DNA from: JAAXHH01 sp965248395
Lineage (GTDB): Bacteria; JAAXHH01
Length of the DNA stretch: 64,000 nucleotides
Direction of reading: 5' to 3'
Assembly: GCA_965248395.1 (NCBI GenBank)
Contig: OZ252103.1
Coordinates: 2,418,001 to 2,482,000 of the forward strand
The notes under the pieces are model-generated. The model worked only from the letters and a program-made list of their open reading frames with translations, did not search any database and was not told the DNA's origin. Made by a program: the position numbers and the translations under genes. This document shows positions 53,846 to 61,777 of this stretch, one piece after another. The first letter of the stretch is position 1; every line of letters begins with the position of its first letter.

Positions 53846-54910
53846 CTACTGCCGTTTCGCCAGGCGCCGGACGATGTCATCGCCTACTTCTACGGTACTC
53901 GACGAACCACCGATGTCCGGCGTGCGGACCCGCGCCTCCCTGAGGTTCCCGGCCACGGCACACCGTATGGCCGCTCCCGCTTCAACATGGCCCAGAAACT
54001 CGACCATCATGGCCGCCGCAAGGATCGTGGCGAGTGGATTAACCTGGCTTTTACCGATGAGCTCGAAGGCCGAACCGTGGACCGGTTCGAACATGGAGGG
54101 ATGTTTGCGATCGGGATTGAGATTCGCACTGGGCGCCAACCCCATGCTGCCGACCGTGATCGCCGAAATATCAGTCAGGATGTCGCCGAACAGGTTCGAG
54201 GCCACCACTACGTCGAAGTCCTGCGGCCTGCGCACGAAATCCATGGCCGCCGCGTCGATCAACAGGGATTCCGTTTCGATATCCGCATATTCCACCTTCA
54301 CGCTATCAAATACCTCGTCCCAGAAAACCATGCCGTAGCCCTGGGCGTTCGACTTCGTGATGGAGGTGACCTTGCGCCTGCCGTCGCGCCGCCGCGCTTC
54401 TTCGAAGGCGTAACGGATGATGCGTTCGGTGCCGTGCCGGGTAAAAACGGAAGTCTGGACCGCGACTTCCTGGTTGGTCTGGTGATACACTCGGCCCCCG
54501 ATATCCGCGTATTCGCCTTCGGTGTTCTCCCGAATGACCACCAGGTCTATATCGCCGGGTCCCTGCCCAACCAGGGGAGACTGGACACCCTCGTACAGAA
54601 AAGCGGGCCGCACGCAGGCGTACTGGTCGTTTCGCCGGCGTATGGGGAGAATCAGGTTGTTCAGAGCGATGTGGTCCTGGACTTCCTCGTCGCCGACTGC
54701 GCCAAAGAATATGGCGTCGAACGCGGCGAGTTCTTCCAGGCCGCCCTCGGGAATAAACCTTCCCGTGCGTTTGTAACAGTCTGAACTCCAGTCGAAACGA
54801 GTGAAACTGAATGCTGGGTTGCCCAGCGCTTCAAGTGTCTTTATGCCTTCCTCGATGACTTCGGGACCGACACCGTCCCCTCCGATCACAGCGATCTGGT
54901 AGTTTGACAT
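53846..54910 (-). CDS. Tartrate/isopropylmalate dehydrogenase family protein
   Basis: A 354-residue beta-decarboxylating dehydrogenase. IAVIGGDGVGPEVIEEG is the NAD-binding start, RENTEGEYADIGG and KSNAQGYG (catalytic Lys) follow, ASNLFGDILTD carries the metal Asp residues and SMFEPVHGSA closes the site. The segment FTRFDWSSDCYKRTGRFIPEGGL and DHIALNNLILPIRR resembles tartrate dehydrogenase (TtuC/YeaU) more than LeuB. ATG 54910. It converges with the DapA-like gene (27 bp after the in-frame end of that gene). Malate, tartrate or isopropylmalate are candidate substrates. Confidence 0.85.
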   Translation of the reverse strand: MSNYQIAVIGGDGVGPEVIEEGIKTLEALGNPAFSFTRFDWSSDCYKRTGRFIPEGGLEELAAFDAIFFGAVGDEEVQDHIALNNLILPIRRRNDQYACVRPAFLYEGVQSPLVGQGPGDIDLVVIRENTEGEYADIGGRVYHQTNQEVAVQTSVFTRHGTERIIRYAFEEARRRDGRRKVTSITKSNAQGYGMVFWDEVFDSVKVEYADIETESLLIDAAAMDFVRRPQDFDVVVASNLFGDILTDISAITVGSMGLAPSANLNPDRKHPSMFEPVHGSAFELIGKSQVNPLATILAAAMMVEFLGHVEAGAAIRCAVAGNLREARVRTPDIGGSSSTVEVGDDIVRRLAKRQ

Positions 54911-54962
54911 GTTTGGATGGTCCGGTTTGCCTTTCCAGGTTGAGCCTTACAGGCTGTGTGCC

Positions 54963-55532
54963 TCAGGGTTGGAATCCTTCAGATGAACATTCATCGCATA
55001 TCCACGCGGCGCGGGACATCCCTCCCGTGGGGATTTCCGTGTCGTAATCCTGCATTACCGGGACCTGGGTCCGGCCGCAGAAATCGCATTTGCCTTTCTG
55101 CATTCCTGCCGAACTCTCCAGACGCTTCATGGAGACTCTGTCGTTCTCCAGGAATGGCCTGGCGAACAACCGCGCGAATCCCAGCACCTGCCGGTCGGTT
55201 TCAGATTCCAGCGCACGCCTGACGATGGGTTCAAAGGCCGGATCGGTGGGACAGCCCCCGTCTTCCAGCGTATGCCAGGCGCGCCGGCGGACGCGGGCGT
55301 CTTCATCCTCCATCATCCGGTAGAGCGCCTGCCAGACCTCTTCGTTGCGGTGTCGGACATGGCACGGGCACATGTAGGTCGCGGCCAGGATACGGTCCTC
55401 GGGATCCACGCTCTCGGACAGGCGCAGGAGTTCCGCGATGTCTTCCCTGCTCACGCGTTCTTCGCCCGGCTTACGCCAGACCTTCTGATGTCGGTTTAGC
55501 CCGGTGTTTCTTCTTGCCATCTCCGTATCCAA
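54963..55532 (-). CDS. Unknown HEAT-like protein with C4 zinc finger
   Basis: A 189-residue protein of no recognised family. Residues 25-125 look like helical HEAT-type repeats (EDIAELLRLSESVDPEDRILAATYM, cut; DEDARVRRRAWHTLEDGG; ESETDRQVLGFARL). At about 146-185 lies CDFC ... CDEC, a C4 zinc finger of the ClpX kind (GKCDFCGRTQ and WICDECSSE). The start ATG 55532 precedes the FAH gene's stop by 2 bp. The position between two acid-catabolism genes is probably operon-like. A role as a protein-binding adaptor is only a guess. Confidence 0.75.
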   Translation of the reverse strand: MDTEMARRNTGLNRHQKVWRKPGEERVSREDIAELLRLSESVDPEDRILAATYMCPCHVRHRNEEVWQALYRMMEDEDARVRRRAWHTLEDGGCPTDPAFEPIVRRALESETDRQVLGFARLFARPFLENDRVSMKRLESSAGMQKGKCDFCGRTQVPVMQDYDTEIPTGGMSRAAWICDECSSEGFQP

Positions 55533-55533
55533 G

Positions 55534-56439
55534 CTACAGCTGCTGCACGGGATTGGAAAGAACGCCGATCTCCGGTGACGAAATGACCACGATGTCGCCT
55601 TCTTTCAGTCCCAGGTCGTTCGGCACGATGATCCCTGTGCCGGTAGAAACGACGGTGCCCGCCGGAATGAGATTGTCCCGGTATAGGTATTCGTTTAAAT
55701 CGTCAAAGCTGCGAGCCAGTTGCGAGGTGTTGGCCTGCCCCTTGAATACGACAGTGTCGTCCCGGAGGATCCGGCACTGGATATCGATATCGTAAGGATC
55801 GTCGATTGCGTCCGCCGTGACGAGCGTGGGGCCGAGAGCGCAGCATCCCTGGTAGATCTTGGACTGGTTCAGATACAGGGGGTTTTCCTTCTCGATATCC
55901 CAGGCCGAAACGTCGTTGCACAGGGTATAGCCCACGATGTCGCCTTCGTCGCCCAGCACGTAGGCCAGTTCAGGCTCGGTGGCCGTAAATTTCGAATCGC
56001 TGCGGACGCAAATGGGCGCATTGGGTCCCGAGCAACGGGAGGCCGTGGCCTTGAAGAACGATTCCGGGCGATCTGAATTGTATACATGGTCATAAATGGT
56101 CTGTTTTGCGTCGTCGTCCCTGAACTCGGCGCTGCGCTTGTAAGTTACGCCAAAGCCCCACACCTCGGGGGAAAAAAGTGGTACCATCAGGTGAGGAAGC
56201 CCCACGTCCGGGGTAACATCCAGCGATTCATAGGTAAACCCGGAAAGTTGACCGTCGTAACCGTTCAATGCGCGGTCGACGAGTTCAGCCAGGGACAGGC
56301 GCGCCGCGCCGGCCACGTGCATCAGGTCGTTAACGGTTTCCACCTCCGGCATGATCTCGGTAAGATCGATTACGTGATCGTCCTGGACGATGCCCACGCC
56401 GGACTCCTGGCCGGGTTCGTAGAATTGAACCAGTTTCAT
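55534..56439 (-). CDS. Fumarylacetoacetate hydrolase-family enzyme (2-keto-3-deoxy-acid type)
   Basis: A 301-residue FAH-fold enzyme. Metal-binding residues are in TATEPELAYVLG (E/E) and DVSAWDIEKEN (D). WGFGVTYKRSAEFRDD and YLNQSKIYQGCCALGPTLVT match enzymes of the 2-dehydro-3-deoxy-D-arabinonate dehydratase (KdaD) / diketo-acid hydrolase group. ATG 56439 has GGGGAA 8 nt upstream and is preferred to the frame open to 56487. It precedes the small zinc-finger protein gene and the dehydrogenase gene on the same strand. A step of acid-sugar catabolism is likely, the exact substrate unknown. Confidence 0.85.
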   Translation of the reverse strand: MKLVQFYEPGQESGVGIVQDDHVIDLTEIMPEVETVNDLMHVAGAARLSLAELVDRALNGYDGQLSGFTYESLDVTPDVGLPHLMVPLFSPEVWGFGVTYKRSAEFRDDDAKQTIYDHVYNSDRPESFFKATASRCSGPNAPICVRSDSKFTATEPELAYVLGDEGDIVGYTLCNDVSAWDIEKENPLYLNQSKIYQGCCALGPTLVTADAIDDPYDIDIQCRILRDDTVVFKGQANTSQLARSFDDLNEYLYRDNLIPAGTVVSTGTGIIVPNDLGLKEGDIVVISSPEIGVLSNPVQQL

Positions 56440-56575
56440 GTGGAATTCCCCAGATTGGTTTAGGAATGATTCAATGTATTCACTCATGCATCGAGCACAG
56501 GTAAAAGATAGAAGTCCGAGGTACCATGTAAAGGGAATTATCCCCTATGTCCAACGGGTTGATAAGGGTTAGTTC

Positions 56576-56604
56576 TTGATCACCGCGGCGACATCCGTTA
56601 CAAT
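56576..56604 (+). promoter_or_regulatory. Promoter of the pentaheme cytochrome gene
   Basis: TTGATC at 56576-56581, a 17-bp spacer and TACAAT at 56599-56604. The transcript would start near 56611, about 90 nt before the GTG start. The region is divergent with the FAH gene. Confidence 0.6.
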
Positions 56605-56703
56605 GAGTCCGTTGCTTGAATTGTTGAAGCGGGGATGGCAGGACGGTGTATATTACTGCGTTTGCCAGCGTACCCTCCAGGCATCTGTAAACGCGATAAA
56701 GGT

Positions 56704-57489
56704 GTGAACCTGGTGACTTACTCCTTACGGGCCGCAGTCGTTCTGATCGTCATGCTGGCGGCCATCCTGCCCACCGCCCGCGGGCAACGTACCCCCGATT
56801 CTCCCGTGACGAGCTGGCGCAAGCTCGACGCGCGCATGACCGACAACTGCGCTCTTTGTCACCAGCGGCTGGGTGAACCGCTCGCGAAACAGGTTGCCGA
56901 ATGGCAGGGCAGCATACATGCGTGGCGCGGGGTATTCTGCGACACCTGCCACGGCGGCGATCCCACGAGCACCATACTCACCGTGGCCATGGGCGAGCAG
57001 AACGGTTTCATGGACGCGCCGCTGCCCGAGGCCATTCCCAATGACTGCGGTAGTTGTCACCCGGAATCCCTGGAGAGTTTCTACGAAAGCGCCCACGGGG
57101 AACTGTTCGAAGCCAACGATTTTGAACCGGGATGCGTCACCTGCCACAACAGCCACGATGTTCGAGAAGTCAACATGGACATGGTATCGATCACCGCCGC
57201 CTGCGGCGAATGCCATGACCAGGACTACATAGACGAGGTCCGTAACCCCCTGATCGATACGGACGGCCGAATCGATCGACTATACAGCCAGATCGCCGCG
57301 ATGCCGGGGGACAACCCCAACGCGCCCTACCTTCGTAACCGCCTCCTGCGGACCCGCAAGCAATTCCGTCAACTGGCGCACTACCTGGCTACCAATACGA
57401 TCATTACCAAAAGACAGGGTATCGACCGGGAACTCGACTACATCGAATTCATGCTGCATTTCGATGACAGCACGGTCGAAGGCAAGTAG
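56704..57489 (+). CDS. Periplasmic pentaheme cytochrome c
   Basis: A 261-residue exported protein with five CxxCH heme sites: CALCH (56848), CDTCH (56938), CGSCH (57046), CVTCH (57133) and CGECH (57202). The N-terminus is a signal peptide (LRAAVVLIVMLAAILPTARG). The GTGs at 56704 and 56713 are both possible; the frame opening at 56635 adds a stretch that is not a signal. NapC/NrfH- or octaheme-like cytochrome folds use such spaced sites, but the closest family is not clear. No reductase or NrfA-type partner lies in the window. It may be a periplasmic electron carrier. Confidence 0.85.
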   Translation: MNLVTYSLRAAVVLIVMLAAILPTARGQRTPDSPVTSWRKLDARMTDNCALCHQRLGEPLAKQVAEWQGSIHAWRGVFCDTCHGGDPTSTILTVAMGEQNGFMDAPLPEAIPNDCGSCHPESLESFYESAHGELFEANDFEPGCVTCHNSHDVREVNMDMVSITAACGECHDQDYIDEVRNPLIDTDGRIDRLYSQIAAMPGDNPNAPYLRNRLLRTRKQFRQLAHYLATNTIITKRQGIDRELDYIEFMLHFDDSTVEGK

Positions 57490-57566
57490 TTGAAAGCCAA
57501 ATCCCGACCTTCAATACACCCAGGATTTGCCGCGTGGAATCCAGGTGAATCGCCGGTTGATTTGTA

Positions 57567-57595
57567 TTGACATTCAGCTTGGGCACCGCTAATTT
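57567..57595 (+). promoter_or_regulatory. Promoter of tRNA-Phe
   Basis: A perfect TTGACA (57567-57572), a 17-bp spacer and TAATTT (57590-57595). Transcription would start near 57602, 17 nt before the tRNA. Confidence 0.65.
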
Positions 57596-57618
57596 TGACT
57601 GGTTTTAAAGGCTAGGTT

Positions 57619-57691
57619 GCCGAGGTAGCTCAGTCGGTAGAGCAGTGGACTGAAAATCCATGTGTCGACAGTTCGACTCTGTCCCTCGGCA
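57619..57691 (+). tRNA. tRNA-Phe (GAA)
   Basis: All four arms fold: acceptor GCCGAGG/CCTCGGC with discriminator A, D-arm GCTC/GAGC, anticodon stem GTGGA/TCCAT around loop CTGAAAA, and T-arm GACAG/CTGTC with loop TTCGACT. The anticodon GAA is at 57652-57654, which reads Phe codons. CCA is not encoded. It is a single-gene unit with its own promoter. Confidence 0.97.
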
Positions 57692-57793
57692 TTATACATC
57701 TCTACATAATGGACCGCGTACGAAAGCAGCGATCCCGCAATTCAATTTTCTAGCCGAATCGAATCCGAACCGCGTAGAAAGACTGCGACGAAA

Positions 57794-59719
57794 TTGACTG
57801 CCCAATCCTACGCCACGCTGCCTTACACGAAGCCGGAGAACCTGGTCAGGGACTTCGCCAGCCGCGGCATCGTTGCCCTTCCGCCCGAGATTCTAGGCCT
57901 CCCCGAAGAGATACACAGCCGAATCTACGCGCAGGAGAAAGAGGCGTACAAAGCCCGGAGACCCGTGACGCCCGGGGCCTTTCCGGACGTCTTGAAGGTC
58001 ATCAACGCCCCGGGGGTGGTCGAAGCCTGCAACCGGATCGTGGGCAGAAACTGGGCCATCGTACCCTTCACGCACAACGCGTCCTTCGCGAGCGGTTCCA
58101 GGGACCAGCACTGGCACAAGGACGACAACGGACCCTACAACGGCCGGAAGCAGCGTCACCACCAGGCCGTGCAGATCGAAATGCTGTACTATCCCCAGGA
58201 CGTTACCGAAGTCATGGGGCCTACCGCGACGATTCCCTTCACGCATTACTGGACCTTCAACCACGAAGAAAATCACGATAACTTCGCAGGCGCCGACCAC
58301 CTCGATTTCGAATATCAGCTGAGCGGTATGGAAGGCGTTCCGGTCAGCGGGCCCGATTCCGTATACAACCGGGATGATGTCATCCACCGTCGTACGGCCC
58401 ATGACATGCGTATGAGGGATGCGGTGGCCAACACGGGATGGCCGCTGGTGCAACCCTTGGAAGCGGCGCCGCTGCGGGCGGGCAGCGTGCTGCTCTATTC
58501 TCACAACACGTTTCACCGTGGGAACCACCGGCGAGACGACTGGCGTCTGTGGGAAGACCATCCCCGTTTCATGTGGCGTTTCTGGATTTATCGTACGACC
58601 GAACCGGATGGGCGCGATGGAGATGAACCTGGAGAAATCGCCTGGAGGGATCTCGGCGTGGATCACTTGACCGGGGTCGATCTGCAGAATGCCGACGACG
58701 ACACCACGGCCGTCTGGCGATATCACCACCACTGGATGCAGACGGGTAGAACGCCTCCACCCCGTCCCGAAACCAGGACTCTTTCCTCAACGGAACGCGA
58801 AGCTGATGCGCAAGACCTGTACGAGCAATTGCTCGCCATGGGCGACGAGTCGGAGCCCCTCCGGATCGGCGCGGCCTATAAACTCGCCTCGATCGGGGAC
58901 GAGTCTCTGGCCATCAAACATCTGGCTCAGGCTCTGTATTGCCACCGGGAAAGCGTCCGCCGGGCGGCGACCTACGGCTTGATCGCCGTCGGCGAAGGGG
59001 CCACGGAAACCTTTTTGAAAGCAACGAGCTCACCTGTTAAATGGGTGAGGAAGGCGGGCGTGTACGGGCTGGGCGACAGCGCCTTCCTGAACGAAGAGGT
59101 TTTGAACGCCGTGATTGCCCTCCTCCACAGTGATCCTTCCGTTTACGTGCGCGCGGTCGCCGCCGGGACGCTGGGTTGCCTGGGACGCCGCGCCGCAGGA
59201 ACGGGCATTGGAAAGTCTCTGGTTCCACGCTGTCTCGAAGAACTTGTGCGCAGCCTCGAACGCGAGGAGAACCGGTTGAGCATGGACCTGGCACAGAAGC
59301 GTAGCATCAAGTTCACGCGTCCCACCGACGAGTGCGACGTCTGCGAGGGAAACGGCGTTGACATGGGCCTGGAGCGATTCGAACCGGTACGTTCGGCGGT
59401 ACGGGAGAATATCCTCTGGTCCATGGTCATGCTTTGTTCCCACGGCGCCCACCTGGCCGGCGACGCCCTGGATTCCACGATTCATGCCCTGAAAAAGGTT
59501 GTACGCAATGACAGGAACGTCATCTGCGTGGGATACGCGATGGACGCGCTCAGTCGCCTGGCAAACCTGGAATCCGCGGGTTCCTCGCCGCCCTCCCTCG
59601 ACAGACTGCGGACAGATCTCCTGACGGTACTTGGCGATACCCCGGTCCGGTGCTGGGAGGCTCTCGTGCGGAGCGGCCTGAGTACAGAATACCTTTCCGT
59701 ATTCTCCGAGTCCGGCTAG
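57794..59719 (+). CDS. PhyH oxygenase fused to HEAT repeats
   Basis: A 641-residue protein. Residues 1-300 are a PhyH-like oxygenase domain with the metal motif DQHWHKDDNGPYNG (HxD) and a distal His in LYSHNTFHRGNH. Residues about 335-640 are HEAT-like repeats (PLRIGAAYKLASIGDESLAI, SVRRAATYGLIAVG, PVKWVRKAGVYGLGDSAF, PSVYVRAVAAGTLGCLG), with a CDVCEGNG pair in an insertion at about 510. The start is TTG at 57794; no upstream SD is obvious. It lies 103 bp after tRNA-Phe and 84 bp before an ABC exporter. The HEAT part may recruit a protein substrate or regulator. The substrate is unknown. Confidence 0.85.
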   Translation: MTAQSYATLPYTKPENLVRDFASRGIVALPPEILGLPEEIHSRIYAQEKEAYKARRPVTPGAFPDVLKVINAPGVVEACNRIVGRNWAIVPFTHNASFASGSRDQHWHKDDNGPYNGRKQRHHQAVQIEMLYYPQDVTEVMGPTATIPFTHYWTFNHEENHDNFAGADHLDFEYQLSGMEGVPVSGPDSVYNRDDVIHRRTAHDMRMRDAVANTGWPLVQPLEAAPLRAGSVLLYSHNTFHRGNHRRDDWRLWEDHPRFMWRFWIYRTTEPDGRDGDEPGEIAWRDLGVDHLTGVDLQNADDDTTAVWRYHHHWMQTGRTPPPRPETRTLSSTEREADAQDLYEQLLAMGDESEPLRIGAAYKLASIGDESLAIKHLAQALYCHRESVRRAATYGLIAVGEGATETFLKATSSPVKWVRKAGVYGLGDSAFLNEEVLNAVIALLHSDPSVYVRAVAAGTLGCLGRRAAGTGIGKSLVPRCLEELVRSLEREENRLSMDLAQKRSIKFTRPTDECDVCEGNGVDMGLERFEPVRSAVRENILWSMVMLCSHGAHLAGDALDSTIHALKKVVRNDRNVICVGYAMDALSRLANLESAGSSPPSLDRLRTDLLTVLGDTPVRCWEALVRSGLSTEYLSVFSESG

Positions 59720-59803
59720 GCTGGAAGTCCTCTACCCGGGACCCCGACCCCGTAGTGAACTCGATCCCGCGGCTCGTTCAGTTCTTGCATCGTCATCCCC
59801 AGG

Positions 59804-60799
59804 GTGGTTTCCGTGCCGCATATCTTCGTCGATAACATCGTCAAAACCTTTCGCATCGCCCAGCGTCGATCCGGACTCTGGGGCGCCTTCCAGGGGGTGT
59901 GGAGCCGGGAATACCGTACAGTGAGGGCGTTGGACAGCATATCCTTCGAACTGTCCCAGGGTGAACTGGTCGGCTACATCGGTCCCAACGGGGCGGGGAA
60001 ATCCACCACCGTAAAAGTGCTCTCCGGCATACTTGTGCCCGATTCGGGCCGATGCGAGATAGAAGGACGCGTTCCGTGGCGGGACCGAATCGCCAACGCC
60101 GCCAACATAGGCGTGGTTTTCGGCCAACGGACCCAGTTGTGGTGGGATCTCCCCGTAATCGAATCTTTCGATCTGCTCCGAGATATCTACCGGGTCAGGA
60201 ATCCGGACTATGTACGAGCCCGGGACGAACTCGCGGCGCTGCTGGATCTCGAGCCGTTGTACGATGTCCCGGTAAGGCAACTCAGTCTTGGCCAGCGTAT
60301 GCGGTGCGACCTCGCCGCCGCGCTGCTCCACGCGCCCTCGGTATTGTTCCTGGACGAGCCCACCATTGGACTGGACGCCGTATCGAAGCTCGCGGTTAGG
60401 GACTTCATCAAGCGGCTTAACCGGGAACGCAACGTCACCATCGTGCTGACCACCCACGACATGGACGACATAGAGGCCCTGTGCGACCGGATAATGGTGA
60501 TCGGCCACGGAAGGATCCTGTCCGACGGCACACTGGACGAACTGCGCTCCCGTGTCACCCGTGAGCGGCGCCTGATCATCGATCTCATCGATGCGGGCCA
60601 ATCCATTGCCGATCCGGACGTCACCTTCGTCATGAAAAACGGAAACCGCGTTCACCTGCAATTCGATCCGGACCGGGTTCAAACCGCGGTGCTGATCAGC
60701 CGGATAACGGCGAAGTACGCGATCAAGGACCTGTTTGTGGAAAACCCGCCGATCGAAGAGATCATCTCACGGCTTTACGATGAACACAAACTCCGTTGA
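59804..60799 (+). CDS. ABC exporter ATP-binding protein (ABC-2 type)
   Basis: A 331-residue ABC ATPase. Walker A GPNGAGKSTTVKVLSG, Q-loop region GVVFGQRTQLWWDLP, signature LSLGQRMRCDLAAALL and Walker B VLFLDEPTIGLD are all present. The C-terminal 90 residues are the extension typical of drug/lipid exporters. GTG 59804 or 59813 could be the start. The ABC-2 permease genes follow directly, the first of them interrupted by a duplication. The exported substrate is not predictable. Confidence 0.92.
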   Translation: MVSVPHIFVDNIVKTFRIAQRRSGLWGAFQGVWSREYRTVRALDSISFELSQGELVGYIGPNGAGKSTTVKVLSGILVPDSGRCEIEGRVPWRDRIANAANIGVVFGQRTQLWWDLPVIESFDLLRDIYRVRNPDYVRARDELAALLDLEPLYDVPVRQLSLGQRMRCDLAAALLHAPSVLFLDEPTIGLDAVSKLAVRDFIKRLNRERNVTIVLTTHDMDDIEALCDRIMVIGHGRILSDGTLDELRSRVTRERRLIIDLIDAGQSIADPDVTFVMKNGNRVHLQFDPDRVQTAVLISRITAKYAIKDLFVENPPIEEIISRLYDEHKLR

Positions 60800-60812
60800 A
60801 AACCGGGTCGGT

Positions 60813-61004
60813 ATGAACCCATCATTCATTCTTCCGTACACTGCCGTGATCGGTGCTAGATTCCGGTTGCTGCTCCAGTACCGGGCCGCGGCCCTTGCCG
60901 GATTCGTAACGCAGATTGGCTGGGGCGCGATCCGCATCATGGCCATGGAAGCCTTTTACCGGTCCACCACCGCTTCCCAGCCCATGGGCATCACACTGCC
61001 GTGA
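60813..61004 (+). pseudogene. ABC-2 permease N-terminal fragment ending at the duplication
   Basis: A 63-residue frame starting at ATG 60813 (MNPSFILPYTAVIGARFRLL) that reads one copy of the duplicated DNA, then runs into the second copy out of frame and ends ITLP at TGA 61002-61004. It is the original 5' end of the permease, cut off by the duplication. ATG 60780 is also in frame and overlaps the ATPase gene. The fragment ends exactly where the next start lies (GTGA). Confidence 0.8.
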
Positions 61005-61147
61005 TCGGTGCTAGATTCCGGTTGCTGCTCCAGTACCGGGCCGCGGCCCTTGCCGGATTCGTAACGCAGATTGGCTGGGGCGCGATCCGCATCATGGCCA
61101 TGGAAGCCTTTTACCGGTCCACCACCGCTTCCCAGCCCATGGGCATC
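60838..61147 (+). repeat. Perfect 155-bp tandem duplication in the permease gene
   Basis: 60838-60992 and 60993-61147 are identical over 155 bp. 155 is not a multiple of 3 (remainder 2), so the reading frame is lost at the junction. The flanking bases show no extra homology beyond the unit. The identical copies indicate a very recent event or an assembly error. Confidence 0.97.
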
Positions 61148-61774
61148 GAGGACGTGGTGACCTACATCTGGCTGGGCCAGGCCCTCCTCGGCATGCTGCC
61201 GTGGAACCCGGACACGGAAATCCGCGCCATGGTCCGATCGGGAAACGTGGCCTACGAGATGGTGCGGCCCGTGAACCTCTACGGTTACTGGTTCTCCCGA
61301 TCGCTGGCGTTCAGGCTCACCCCCACGTTGATGCGGTCTATCCCGCTGATGGCACTCGCCCTGCTGTTCTTTGGCATGCAACCTCCCGCTTCACCGGAAG
61401 CCCTGTTCGTGTGGCTCGCGGCAACGGCCGGAGCGCTGCTGCTCAGCACGGCCCTTACCGTAATCCTTTCCATCACGTTGATGTGGACCATTTCCGGAGA
61501 AGGCGTGGCCCTGATGTTACCCCCGCTCATCTATTTCCTGGCGGGCATGGTCATCCCCCTTCCACTCTTTCCGGACTGGGCACAGTTTATGCTCGGCATC
61601 ATGCCCTTCCGCGGTATTTTCGACGCCCCGTTCAGGCTGTACATGGGACACATTCCCATCACGGAAACCTGGGCCGTGCTGCTTCATCAATGGGTCTGGA
61701 TCATCGCACTTATTGGACTGGGCGCGTGGCTGCTCTCCAGGGCAACACGCCGACTGGTCATTCAGGGTGGCTGA
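61001..61774 (+). CDS. ABC-2 family permease, restarted after the duplication
   Basis: A 257-residue, six-helix ABC-2 permease that starts at GTG 61001. Its N-terminus IGARFRLLLQYRAAALAGF lacks only the 11 residues that the undamaged gene would have (MNPSFILPYTA). The GTG overlaps the TGA of the preceding fragment (GTGA), so ribosomes could reinitiate. The later helices (SRSLAFRLTPTLM, LPPLIYFLAGMVIPLPLF) match the second permease in size and type. The gene may thus still be functional. Confidence 0.8.
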   Translation: MIGARFRLLLQYRAAALAGFVTQIGWGAIRIMAMEAFYRSTTASQPMGIEDVVTYIWLGQALLGMLPWNPDTEIRAMVRSGNVAYEMVRPVNLYGYWFSRSLAFRLTPTLMRSIPLMALALLFFGMQPPASPEALFVWLAATAGALLLSTALTVILSITLMWTISGEGVALMLPPLIYFLAGMVIPLPLFPDWAQFMLGIMPFRGIFDAPFRLYMGHIPITETWAVLLHQWVWIIALIGLGAWLLSRATRRLVIQGG

Positions 61775-61777
61775 CGG

